A stretch of DNA of 6,151 nt from Pseudonocardiales bacterium (GTDB taxonomy: Bacteria; Actinomycetota; Actinomycetes; Mycobacteriales; Jatrophihabitantaceae): the NCBI GenBank assembly GCA_030840415.1, contig JAVEEO010000342.1:1-6151 (forward strand), written 5' to 3'. Below the pieces are notes generated by a model. The model saw only the letters and a program-made list of their open reading frames with translations, did no database searches and was not told the origin of the DNA. Below are positions 1 through 5,161 of the stretch, in pieces. Each line of letters starts with the position of its first letter. The stretch's first letter is position 1. The position numbers were made by a program, and so were the translations under genes.

Positions 1-890
1 ACGACATGGCGGCCCTGGAGGACGAGGGCCTGATCCACCAGCCGCACACCTCCGCCGGCCGGGTGCCGACCGACGCCGGGTACCGGCTGTTCGTCGACCG
101 GCTCACCTCGTTGAAGCCGCTGTCGGCAGCCGAGCGGCGGGCCATCGAGAAGTTCCTGGACACCGCGGTGGACCTCGACGGCGTGCTGCAGAACGCGGTC
201 CGGGCGCTGGCCCAGTTGACCCGCAACGTGGCGGTGGTGCAGTACCCGTCGCTGTCGCGGTCGAGGGTCCGGCACATGGAGACCGTGCTGCTCAGCCCGT
301 CCCGGCTGATGCTGGTGCTGATCACCGACACCGGCCGGGTCGAGCAGCGGGTCGTCGAGCTGCCCACCCCGGTCGAGCCGGACGACGTCGCCGATCTGCG
401 CACCACGCTGAACGCCCGGCTCCGGGACCAGCGGCTGGCCGACGCGCCGGCGATCGTGGCCGACCTGCCCGCCGCGGCTCCCGGGCACCTGGGCCCGCTG
501 GTGAACATCCTGAGCGCGGTGCTGCTGGAGGCCCTGGTCGAGCACCCGTCCGAGCGGGTGGTGCTGGCCGGCTCGGCCAACCTGACCGAGCGTTCGCTGG
601 ACTTCCCGGCGATCCGGCCGGTGCTCGAAGCCCTGGAGGAGCAGGTGGTGCTGCTGCGGCTGCTGGACCAGCAGTCCACCGCCGCGGGCCAGATCCTGGT
701 GCGGATCGGCAACGAGAACGCCTACGAGGGTTTGCAGACCACCTCGGTGGTGTCGGCCGGCTACGGTCCCAGCGGCATGTCGCTGGGTGGCGTCGGTGTG
801 CTCGGGCCGCGCCGGATGGACTACGCGCACACCATGGCGCGGGTGGCCGCGGTGGCCCGTTACGTCGGCGACCTGCTGGCCGAGGGCTGA
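1..890 (+). CDS. hrcA: Heat-inducible transcription repressor HrcA (5'-truncated by window edge)
   Basis: HrcA is a cytoplasmic dimeric repressor that binds the CIRCE operator and switches off chaperone genes until heat shock; in the family its folding depends on GroEL. The frame is open from the left edge (first full codon at base 3) and stops with TGA at 888-890, giving about 295 visible residues. It opens with the end of the winged-helix domain ([34 protein letters not shown]), then the GAF-like dimerisation and insert regions, and ends with the conserved block [20 protein letters not shown]...[18 protein letters not shown]. Family members are about 340 residues, so roughly the first 45 (most of the DNA-binding domain) lie upstream. 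The methionine at base 6 is internal, not the start. dnaJ2 follows after a 163-bp gap containing a CIRCE site, which supports the call. No frameshift is visible. Confidence 0.96.
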   Translation, partial: DMAALEDEGLIHQPHTSAGRVPTDAGYRLFVDRLTSLKPLSAAERRAIEKFLDTAVDLDGVLQNAVRALAQLTRNVAVVQYPSLSRSRVRHMETVLLSPSRLMLVLITDTGRVEQRVVELPTPVEPDDVADLRTTLNARLRDQRLADAPAIVADLPAAAPGHLGPLVNILSAVLLEALVEHPSERVVLAGSANLTERSLDFPAIRPVLEALEEQVVLLRLLDQQSTAAGQILVRIGNENAYEGLQTTSVVSAGYGPSGMSLGGVGVLGPRRMDYAHTMARVAAVARYVGDLLAEG

Positions 891-894
891 GTTC

Positions 895-918
895 CTCCTC
901 CGCAAGCCGGCTGAGGAG
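895..918 (+). terminator. Possible weak hairpin after hrcA
   Basis: CTCCTC (895-900) can pair with GAGGAG (913-918) around a 12-nt loop that itself contains the palindrome AGCCGGCT (905-912). It starts 5 nt after the hrcA stop. There is no T-tract, so it could be a weak or attenuating terminator, an mRNA-processing structure, or chance in G+C-rich DNA. Confidence 0.22.
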
Positions 919-947
919 CGGTGGCCCGTGCCGCCTGGACGCTTCCG

Positions 948-953
948 TACACT
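948..953 (+). promoter_or_regulatory. Candidate -10 box of a dnaJ2 promoter
   Basis: TACACT at 948-953 fits the actinobacterial -10 pattern TAnnnT. Transcription would start near 960, just upstream of the CIRCE site at 966-992, which is the usual relation between CIRCE and its promoter. No good -35 hexamer lies 16-19 bp upstream (the bases around 924-930 are GCCCGTG). The call therefore rests on the -10 box and the operator position. Confidence 0.42.
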
Positions 954-965
954 CGGTTCCGGTGA

Positions 966-992
966 TTGGCACTCGGAACTGATGAGTGCCAA
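966..992 (+). promoter_or_regulatory. CIRCE operator (HrcA binding site) upstream of dnaJ2
   Basis: TTGGCACTC (966-974) and GAGTGCCAA (984-992) form a perfect 9-bp inverted repeat separated by exactly 9 bases (975-983). This is the CIRCE architecture; the canonical arms are TTAGCACTC and GAGTGCTAA, and here each arm differs at one position with the change compensated in the other. HrcA is the known ligand and is encoded directly upstream. The site should let HrcA repress transcription of dnaJ2, and probably rsmE, from an internal promoter. In RNA the same sequence could fold into a 5'-UTR hairpin. Confidence 0.93.
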
Positions 993-1039
993 GTAGTGAC
1001 CGAATGCCAGGTAGCGATCGAGCGCACGTAGCGATATTG
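987..1039 (+). repeat. Three imperfect ~17-nt direct repeats between CIRCE and dnaJ2
   Basis: Unit 1 (987-1003) is TGCCAAGTAGTGACCGA. Unit 2 (1005-1021) is TGCCAGGTAGCGATCGA, identical at 14 of 17 positions. A more diverged third unit (about 1023-1039) shares the core GTAGCGAT (1028-1035) with unit 2 (1011-1018). Core spacing is 18 then 17 bp. Unit 1 overlaps the right arm of CIRCE. The repeats sit in the predicted dnaJ2 leader and have no assigned function; they may be a remnant of slippage or a second regulator's site. Confidence 0.6.
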
Positions 1040-1045
1040 GGGTGA
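1039..1045 (+). promoter_or_regulatory. Shine-Dalgarno that decides the dnaJ2 start
   Basis: GGGGTGA at 1039-1045 resembles the consensus GGAGGTGA and lies 8 nt upstream of GTG 1054. An in-frame GTG at 1042 lies inside this motif and has no ribosome binding site of its own, so 1054 is preferred as the start. Confidence 0.6.
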
Positions 1046-1053
1046 ATGCAGCG

Positions 1054-2187
1054 GTGGCAGGTACCGTCCGGAATTACTACGGGCTGCTCAACGTCGGCCG
1101 CGATGCCACGGCTGAGGAGATCAAGCGGGCCTACCGCAAGCTCGCCCGCGAGCTGCATCCCGACGTCAACCCCGACCCGGCCGCGCAGAACCGGTTCAAA
1201 GAGGTGACCACCGCCTACGAGGTGCTCTCGGACCCGGAGAAGCGCCGGATCGTCGATCTCGGCGGCGACCCGCTGGCCTCGGCCGGCGGCGCGGGTGGCA
1301 ACCCGTTCGGAGGCAACTTCGGCGGCTTCGGCGACATCTTCGAGACCGTCTTCGGCGGCGCCGGCGCGGGTGGTCGGGGCCCGCGCAGCCGGGTGCGTCA
1401 GGGGGCCGACGCGCTGCTGCGGATCGAGCTGAGCATGGCCGAGATGGCCTTCGGCGTGCAGAAGGACATCGCGGTCGAGACGGCGGTCACCTGCCAGACC
1501 TGCCAGGGGGACGGGTGCGCGCCGGGAACCCGGCCACGCACCTGCGACACCTGTGGCGGCCGGGGCGAGGTCCAGTCGATGCAGCGCTCGCTGCTGGGAC
1601 CGGTGATGACCAGCCGGTCGTGCCCGACCTGCGGCGGTACCGGGCAGCAGATTCCCTCGCCGTGCCCGAACTGCTCCGGCGAGGGCCGGGTGCGGGCCCG
1701 CCGGACGATCTCGGTCGACGTGCCGGGCGGCATCGAGGACGGCATGCGGATCCGGATGACCGGCCAGGGCGAGGTCGGTCCGGGTGGCGGCCCGGCCGGC
1801 GATCTCTACATCGAGGTCACCGAGCAGCCGCACGACACCTTCACCCGCGAGGGCTCGGACCTGCACTGCACGGTGGCGGTGCCGATGACCGCCGCGGCGC
1901 TGGGCACCGAGCTGACCCTGACCGGCCTGGACGCCGAGGAGCGGGTCGAGATCCGGCCGGGAACCCAGTCCGGCGCGGTGATCACGCTGCGCGGTCGCGG
2001 GGTGCCGCGGTTGCGCAGCACCACCCGGGGCGACCTGCACGTCCACGTCGAGGTGCGCACCCCGACCCGGCTGGACGAGACGCAGGAGAAGCTGCTGCGG
2101 GAGCTGGCCACACTGCGCGACGAGGACGTCAGCGTGGGCGGCAACCGGGGCGGGTTGTTCTCCAAGATGCGCTTCGGCACCCGCTGA
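1054..2187 (+). CDS. dnaJ2: Chaperone protein DnaJ (DnaJ2 type, HrcA-linked)
   Basis: This is an Hsp40 co-chaperone that delivers unfolded clients to DnaK and stimulates its ATPase in the cytoplasm. It has 377 residues from GTG 1054, normal for type I DnaJ. The J domain is at the N-terminus ([13 protein letters not shown]...) with HPD at residues 35-37. A Gly/Phe-rich linker follows ([22 protein letters not shown]). All four zinc motifs CxxCxGxG are intact (CQTCQGDG from residue 147, [16 protein letters not shown], and CPNCSGEG at 204-211), followed by the two beta-sandwich substrate domains. Position beside hrcA marks it as the DnaJ2 paralogue of actinomycetes rather than the dnaK-operon DnaJ1. 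It is likely repressed by HrcA through the CIRCE site upstream. An alternative in-frame GTG at 1042 would add four residues but overlaps the Shine-Dalgarno. rsmE starts 25 bp downstream. Confidence 0.95.
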   Translation: MAGTVRNYYGLLNVGRDATAEEIKRAYRKLARELHPDVNPDPAAQNRFKEVTTAYEVLSDPEKRRIVDLGGDPLASAGGAGGNPFGGNFGGFGDIFETVFGGAGAGGRGPRSRVRQGADALLRIELSMAEMAFGVQKDIAVETAVTCQTCQGDGCAPGTRPRTCDTCGGRGEVQSMQRSLLGPVMTSRSCPTCGGTGQQIPSPCPNCSGEGRVRARRTISVDVPGGIEDGMRIRMTGQGEVGPGGGPAGDLYIEVTEQPHDTFTREGSDLHCTVAVPMTAAALGTELTLTGLDAEERVEIRPGTQSGAVITLRGRGVPRLRSTTRGDLHVHVEVRTPTRLDETQEKLLRELATLRDEDVSVGGNRGGLFSKMRFGTR

Positions 2188-2212
2188 GCCTGCTCACCCT
2201 GCCGACGAGCCT

Positions 2213-2944
2213 GTGACGCCGCCGCTCTTCCTGGTCCCCGACCTCGGCACCGGCGACACCGTCATGCTGACCGGCGGCGAGGCGCACCACGCGGCCACCG
2301 TGAAGCGGCTGGCGGTGGGGGAGCCGGTGCTGCTCTCGGACGGCCACGGCGGCCTGGCCGAGGCCCGGGCCAGCCAGGTGAGTCCGGACCGGGTGGTGTT
2401 CGAGGTGCTGGCGCGCAGCTCGCTGCCCCGGCCCGAGCCGTGGCTGGTGGTGGTGCAGGCCCTTCCCAAGGGCGAGCGGGGCGAGCTGGTCGTGGAGTTG
2501 CTCACCGAGCTGGGCGCGGACGAGATCGTGCCCTGGTCGGCGGCCCGATCGATCGGCCAGTGGCGCGGTGACCGGATCGCCAAGGGCGTCGCGAAGTGGC
2601 AGCGGACGGCGCAGGCGGCGGCCAAGCAGAGCCGGCGGTCGCGGATCCCGCTGGTGACCGGGTTGGCCGGCAGCGGGCAGGTGGCGGCCAGGATCGCCGC
2701 CGCCCGGACGGCGCTGCTGCTGCACGAGGAGGCCGACCAGCCGCTGGGCCGGCTGCAGGTGCCGGCCGAGGGCGAGCTGGTGTTGGTGGTCGGGCCGGAA
2801 GGTGGGCTGTCGCCGGAGGAGCTGGCGCTGTTCGGCGACCGGGGCGCCCGGCCGGTCCGGCTCGGCACCGAGGTGTTGCGGACCTCGACGGCCGGCGCGG
2901 CGGCGCTGGCGGTGCTGTCGGTGGCGGTGGGCCGGTGGGGCTGA
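2213..2944 (+). CDS. rsmE: 16S rRNA (uracil(1498)-N3)-methyltransferase RsmE
   Basis: RsmE uses S-adenosylmethionine to methylate N3 of U1498 of 16S rRNA, in the assembled small subunit near the decoding site. The 243-residue protein matches the usual family length. The N-terminal PUA-like domain (about 1-75) carries GGEAHHAATVKRLAVGE. The C-terminal SPOUT trefoil-knot domain shows VVQALPKGERGELVVELLTELG, the cofactor-loop motif LVVGPEGG (GPEGG at 194-198) and the knot segment LGTEVLRTSTA (217-227). The GTG start is the only one consistent with the family N-terminus (PPLFLVPDL); its Shine-Dalgarno is weak (GACGAG, 2204-2209, only 3 nt from the start). The 25-bp gap after dnaJ2 with no promoter or terminator suggests co-transcription with it. 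Confidence 0.95.
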   Translation: MTPPLFLVPDLGTGDTVMLTGGEAHHAATVKRLAVGEPVLLSDGHGGLAEARASQVSPDRVVFEVLARSSLPRPEPWLVVVQALPKGERGELVVELLTELGADEIVPWSAARSIGQWRGDRIAKGVAKWQRTAQAAAKQSRRSRIPLVTGLAGSGQVAARIAAARTALLLHEEADQPLGRLQVPAEGELVLVVGPEGGLSPEELALFGDRGARPVRLGTEVLRTSTAGAAALAVLSVAVGRWG

Positions 2945-2982
2945 ACCGCGGGGCCGTGCCCGGTTGCGTCAGGGCCTCGCGC

Positions 2983-2988
2983 TAGCGT
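2983..2988 (+). promoter_or_regulatory. -10 box for a probably leaderless HIT-protein transcript
   Basis: TAGCGT (2983-2988) fits TAnnnT, and its last T is separated by 7 nt from the A of ATG 2996. Transcription would then begin at or next to the start codon. No Shine-Dalgarno is visible before ATG, which agrees with a leaderless mRNA, a common class in actinomycetes. The box lies in the palindrome CGCTAGCG (2980-2987). No convincing -35 is seen at standard spacing; TTGCGT at 2964-2969 is only 13 bp away. Confidence 0.5.
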
Positions 2989-2995
2989 CTGCCGC

Positions 2996-3331
2996 ATGGA
3001 CGATTGCCTGTTCTGCAAGATCGTGGCCGGTGGCATCCCGGCCAGGGTGGTGGCCGAGGGTGAGCAGTGGCTGGCCTTCGAGGACGTCGACCCGAAGGCG
3101 CCGGTGCACGTGCTGGTGGTGCCCCGGCGGCACCTCGCCGACATCGGTGAGCTCGGTTCGGACCCGTCGTCGGCGGCCGCGGTGGTGGCCGGCATAGCGG
3201 AGGTGGCCAGCCGGCTGGAGCTGACGGCGTACCGGACGGTGCTCAACACCGGGGCCGGGGCCGGCCAGTCGGTCTTCCACGTGCACGCCCACGTGCTCAG
3301 CGGCCGTGACCTGGGCTGGCCGCCGGGCTGA
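2996..3331 (+). CDS. Histidine triad (HIT/Hint-type) nucleotide-binding protein
   Basis: This is a small cytoplasmic HIT-superfamily enzyme of the Hint branch. Known members hydrolyse purine nucleoside phosphoramidates and aminoacyl-adenylates; the physiological substrate here is unknown. The 111 residues match a single-domain Hint protein. The N-terminus DCLFCKIVAGGIPARVV carries the Cys4-x-x-Cys7 pair seen in zinc-binding members. LAFEDVDPKAPVHVLVVPRRH is the typical core strand and loop. The signature HVHAHV spans residues 95-100, and His97 should be the nucleophile by analogy with Hint proteins. ATG 2996 is the natural start since DCLFCKI is the conserved beginning. It lies 51 bp after rsmE with its own candidate promoter, so it may be expressed both separately and by read-through. 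HIT genes are common neighbours of rsmE and phoH in actinomycetes. Confidence 0.93.
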   Translation: MDDCLFCKIVAGGIPARVVAEGEQWLAFEDVDPKAPVHVLVVPRRHLADIGELGSDPSSAAAVVAGIAEVASRLELTAYRTVLNTGAGAGQSVFHVHAHVLSGRDLGWPPG

Positions 3332-3334
3332 TCG

Positions 3335-3354
3335 CCGGCAGACCTCGACGCCGG
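3335..3354 (+). terminator. Possible weak hairpin after the HIT gene
   Basis: CCGGC (3335-3339) can pair with GCCGG (3350-3354) around a 10-nt loop, four bases after the HIT stop codon. Two further small hairpins follow: CTCC/GGAG at 3365-3375 and CCCG/CGGG at 3380-3390. None has a T-tract. Together they may slow or end transcription before the phoH promoter, but each is short enough to be chance. Confidence 0.2.
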
Positions 3355-3402
3355 GCCGGGTCCGCTCCGGTGGAGTTGTCCCGGATCGGGCATATCAAAC
3401 AG

Positions 3403-3430
3403 TTTGGTTCTCGCCGAGGACGGGTAAACT
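3403..3430 (+). promoter_or_regulatory. Candidate promoter for the phoH-ybeY operon
   Basis: TAAACT (3425-3430) is a good actinobacterial -10 box. A -35-like TTTGGT (3403-3408) lies 16 bp upstream; shifting one base gives TTGGTT with 15 bp. The stretch is unusually A/T-rich for this window. Transcription would start near 3437 and leave a leader of about 50 nt. A short inverted repeat CAAAC-A-GTTTG (3396-3406) overlaps the -35 region and could be an operator. Confidence 0.5.
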
Positions 3431-3489
3431 AGGAGACGACCCACCCGTCCCGCGGTTTCCTCCGGAGTAAGAAAGCAGCGCAGAAGCAC

Positions 3490-4476
3490 TTGTCGGAACC
3501 GACACCAGCCCGACCACGTCAACGCGTGCGAACCCCGTTCGTGGTGCCTGGGCGGCTACCGATGGTGGGCCTGCTCGGACCGCGCGACGAGCTTCTCAAG
3601 CTCATGGAAGCGCGGCTCGAATCCGAGATCCACGTCCGTGGCAACGAGATCACGGTGACCGGTGAACCCGGTGACAATGCCCTGGCCATCAGGCTCTTCG
3701 AGGAGTTGGTTGCACTCATGCAGTCCGGACACGACCTGACCCCGGACTCGGTCGGGCGCACTCTCGGCATCCTGCAGGCCGACACCGAGCAGCGCCCGGC
3801 CGAGGTGCTCAGCCTCAACATACTGTCCCGCCGTGGCAAGAACATCCGGCCCAAGACGGTCAACCAGAAGCGCTACGTCGACGCCATCGACGAGCACACC
3901 ATCGTCTTCGGCATCGGCCCGGCGGGTACCGGCAAGACCTACCTGGCAGTGGCCAAGGCGGTGCAGGCGCTGCAGGCCAAGCGGGTCAACCGGATCATCC
4001 TGACCCGGCCGGCGGTGGAGGCCGGCGAGCGGCTGGGCTTCCTGCCCGGCACCCTCAACGACAAGATCGATCCGTACCTGCGCCCGCTGATGGACGCCCT
4101 GCACGACATGCTCGACCCGGAGTCGGTGCCGCGGCTGTTGCAGGCCGGCACCATCGAGGTCGCGCCGCTGGCCTACATGCGCGGGCGCACCCTCAACGAT
4201 GCCTTCGTCATCCTGGACGAGGCGCAGAACACCACCCCCGAGCAGATGAAGATGTTCCTGACCCGGCTGGGCTTCGGCTCCAAGATCGTGGTCACCGGTG
4301 ACATCACCCAGGTGGACCTGCCCAACGGCAGCAAGTCCGGGCTCCGGGTGGTGCGCGACATCCTCAGCGATGTCGAGGACATCGAGTTCGCCTACCTGGA
4401 CTCCAAGGACGTGGTGCGCCACCAGCTGGTCGGCAACATCGTCGAGGCGTATTCCAAGTACGACGACACGATCTGA
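3490..4476 (+). CDS. ybeZ: PhoH-family ATPase (YbeZ-like)
   Basis: This is a cytoplasmic P-loop NTPase of the PhoH/YbeZ family, related to the helicase superfamily 1 core. YbeZ works with the endoribonuclease YbeY in rRNA and RNA metabolism, although the exact reaction is unsettled. It has 328 residues, typical of the family. The N-terminal part (about 20-100) is a small KH-like RNA-binding domain ([26 protein letters not shown]). Then come [14 protein letters not shown], Walker A GPAGTGKT (143-150), [16 protein letters not shown], Walker [10 protein letters not shown] (239-247) and the motif [11 protein letters not shown]. The chosen start is TTG 3490 because family N-termini begin about here. 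No Shine-Dalgarno sits at proper distance; the nearest, GGAG at 3464-3467, is 22 nt away. GTG 3526 is the alternative and would remove 12 poorly conserved residues. ybeY lies 166 bp downstream across a tandem repeat. Confidence 0.93.
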   Translation: MSEPTPARPRQRVRTPFVVPGRLPMVGLLGPRDELLKLMEARLESEIHVRGNEITVTGEPGDNALAIRLFEELVALMQSGHDLTPDSVGRTLGILQADTEQRPAEVLSLNILSRRGKNIRPKTVNQKRYVDAIDEHTIVFGIGPAGTGKTYLAVAKAVQALQAKRVNRIILTRPAVEAGERLGFLPGTLNDKIDPYLRPLMDALHDMLDPESVPRLLQAGTIEVAPLAYMRGRTLNDAFVILDEAQNTTPEQMKMFLTRLGFGSKIVVTGDITQVDLPNGSKSGLRVVRDILSDVEDIEFAYLDSKDVVRHQLVGNIVEAYSKYDDTI

Positions 4477-4530
4477 GTGAGCATCGCAGCGAGCGCCAGC
4501 GAGCGAGGAGCGAAGCGATGGAAGCGATGA
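4477..4530 (+). other. Mini-ORF A in repeat copy 1 (speculative; duplicated at 4560-4613)
   Basis: GTG 4477 abuts the phoH TGA and opens a 17-codon frame, MSIAASASERGAKRWKR, ending at TGA 4528-4530. The same peptide is encoded in copy 2 from GTG 4560 to TGA 4611-4613. Its first codons (GTG AGC ATC G) equal those of ybeY, because the repeat boundary and the ybeY start are the same sequence. It is strongly basic and Ser/Ala-rich. It matches no family I know and may not be translated; it may simply mirror the ybeY start. Confidence 0.25.
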
Positions 4531-4600
4531 GCGCTTGCGTGAAGAGCCAGGTGGCCTGAGTGAGCATCGCAGCGAGCGCCAGCGAGCGAGGAGCGAAGCG

Positions 4601-4642
4601 ATGGAAGCGATGAGCGCTTGCGCGAAGAGCCAGGTGGCCTGA
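4601..4642 (+). other. Mini-ORF B in repeat copy 2, ending exactly at the ybeY start (speculative; duplicated at 4518-4559)
   Basis: ATG 4601 opens a 13-codon frame, MEAMSACAKSQVA, whose TGA (4640-4642) directly precedes the ybeY GTG at 4643. In copy 1 the counterpart runs from ATG 4518 to TGA 4557-4559 and reads V instead of A at residue 8, the only difference between the copies. The arrangement would permit translational coupling into ybeY. No expression evidence exists, and no clear Shine-Dalgarno at standard spacing was identified for ATG 4601. Confidence 0.25.
4632..4637 (+). promoter_or_regulatory. Shine-Dalgarno of ybeY, contributed by the repeat
   Basis: AGGTGG at 4632-4637 lies 5 nt before GTG 4643. 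It is the terminal part of repeat copy 2; the same sequence at 4549-4554 precedes GTG 4560. The sequence before GTG 4477, at the end of phoH, has no such motif, so the repeat supplies the ribosome binding site. Confidence 0.65.
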
Positions 4643-5152
4643 GTGAGCATCGAGGTGAACAACGAGTCCGGCGTCGACGTCGACGAGCGAGCGATCAGCT
4701 CGGCGGCCCGGCACGTGCTGGACTCCCTCGGCATCAACCCGCTGGCCGAGCTGTCCATCCTGATCGTGGACGAGGCGGCGATGGCCACGCTGCACAAGCA
4801 GTGGCTCGACCTGGACGGCCCCACCGACGTGATGGCCTTTCCGATGGACACCCTCGACGACAAGCCGGGCCTGGAGACCGATCCTGGCCCGTCGCTGCTG
4901 GGCGATGTGATCCTGTGCCCGTCGGTGGCTGCCCGGCAGGCCGAGGCGGCCGGCCACAGCACCGATTCCGAGCTGTTCCTGCTGACCACGCATGGCGTGC
5001 TGCACCTGCTGGGTTACGACCACGGCGAGCACGAGGACGAGCGCGAGATGTTCGAGCTGCAGGCCCGGCTGGTGACCGGCTGGGCCAAGACCACCGGCCG
5101 CGAGCCGGTCCGGACGCCGTTGCCGGGCACCGCCGGTGAGCAGCGTGGCTAG
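4643..5152 (+). CDS. ybeY: Endoribonuclease YbeY (rRNA maturation factor)
   Basis: YbeY is a zinc-dependent single-strand endoribonuclease involved in 16S rRNA 3'-end maturation and in quality control of defective 70S ribosomes in the cytoplasm. It has 169 residues, about normal length. The metal motif [11 protein letters not shown] spans residues 117-127 with zinc ligands His117, His121 and His127. Upstream is the conserved DVMAFPMD strand and the segment LLGDVILCP. The C-terminal tail after about residue 150 ([20 protein letters not shown]) is not conserved. GTG 4643 is chosen because it has a Shine-Dalgarno (AGGTGG, 5 nt upstream) and [14 protein letters not shown] matches family N-termini. 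Its first codons lie within the end of the 83-bp repeat array. The phoH-like gene upstream is its usual functional partner, and the membrane-protein gene follows after 9 bp, so all three are likely one operon. Confidence 0.95.
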   Translation: MSIEVNNESGVDVDERAISSAARHVLDSLGINPLAELSILIVDEAAMATLHKQWLDLDGPTDVMAFPMDTLDDKPGLETDPGPSLLGDVILCPSVAARQAEAAGHSTDSELFLLTTHGVLHLLGYDHGEHEDEREMFELQARLVTGWAKTTGREPVRTPLPGTAGEQRG

Positions 5153-5161
5153 CGCGCTGAC

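Larger units (their letters stand above)
4473..4652 (+). repeat. 83-bp tandem repeat at the phoH-ybeY junction (two copies plus 14 bp)
   Basis: Copy 1 spans 4473-4555 and copy 2 spans 4556-4638. They differ at one base only (T4540 versus C4623). A third partial copy, CTGAGTGAGCATCG (4639-4652), continues straight into ybeY. The array begins inside the last codons of phoH (its TGA is 4474-4476) and ends in the fifth base after the first two ybeY codons, so each unit boundary carries stop-start TGA-GTG. Each unit contains the internal motif CAGCGAGCG twice, an AAGCG/CGCTT hairpin (4522-4536 and 4605-4619), and a terminal AGGTGG Shine-Dalgarno. The unit length is not a multiple of three. It encodes no transposase. 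It is either a local tandem duplication or a member of a dispersed repeat family. Confidence 0.95.

Noticed and set aside
787..996. Small + strand frame (69 codons) overlapping the end of hrcA and CIRCE
   Set aside because: It is out of frame with hrcA, Trp/Arg-rich, has no good ribosome binding site, and runs through the regulatory region.
322..2046. Long minus-strand open frame (574 codons) opposite hrcA and dnaJ2
   Set aside because: It lies antisense to two clear conserved genes, spans the CIRCE gap, and its product is low-complexity Arg/Pro/Ala/Gly with no family signature. This is typical of G+C-rich DNA.
2194..3522. Long minus-strand open frame (442 codons) opposite rsmE and the HIT gene
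   Set aside because: The translation is Ser/Ala/Arg/Pro-rich with no domain, and it is antisense to two well-supported genes and crosses their intergenic gaps.
4473..4652. Possible CRISPR array
   Set aside because: The 83-bp units are contiguous and virtually identical with no unique spacers, and no cas gene is present.
3556..4989. Minus-strand open frame (477 codons) opposite phoH, the repeat and ybeY
   Set aside because: It is the mirror of conserved genes; its hydrophobic stretch comes from antisense reading of the 83-bp repeat, not from a membrane protein.
4618..5139. Second + strand frame (173 codons) overlapping ybeY
   Set aside because: It is an alternate frame of ybeY with Arg/Gly/Ala-rich translation; the ybeY frame carries the catalytic histidines and family motifs.
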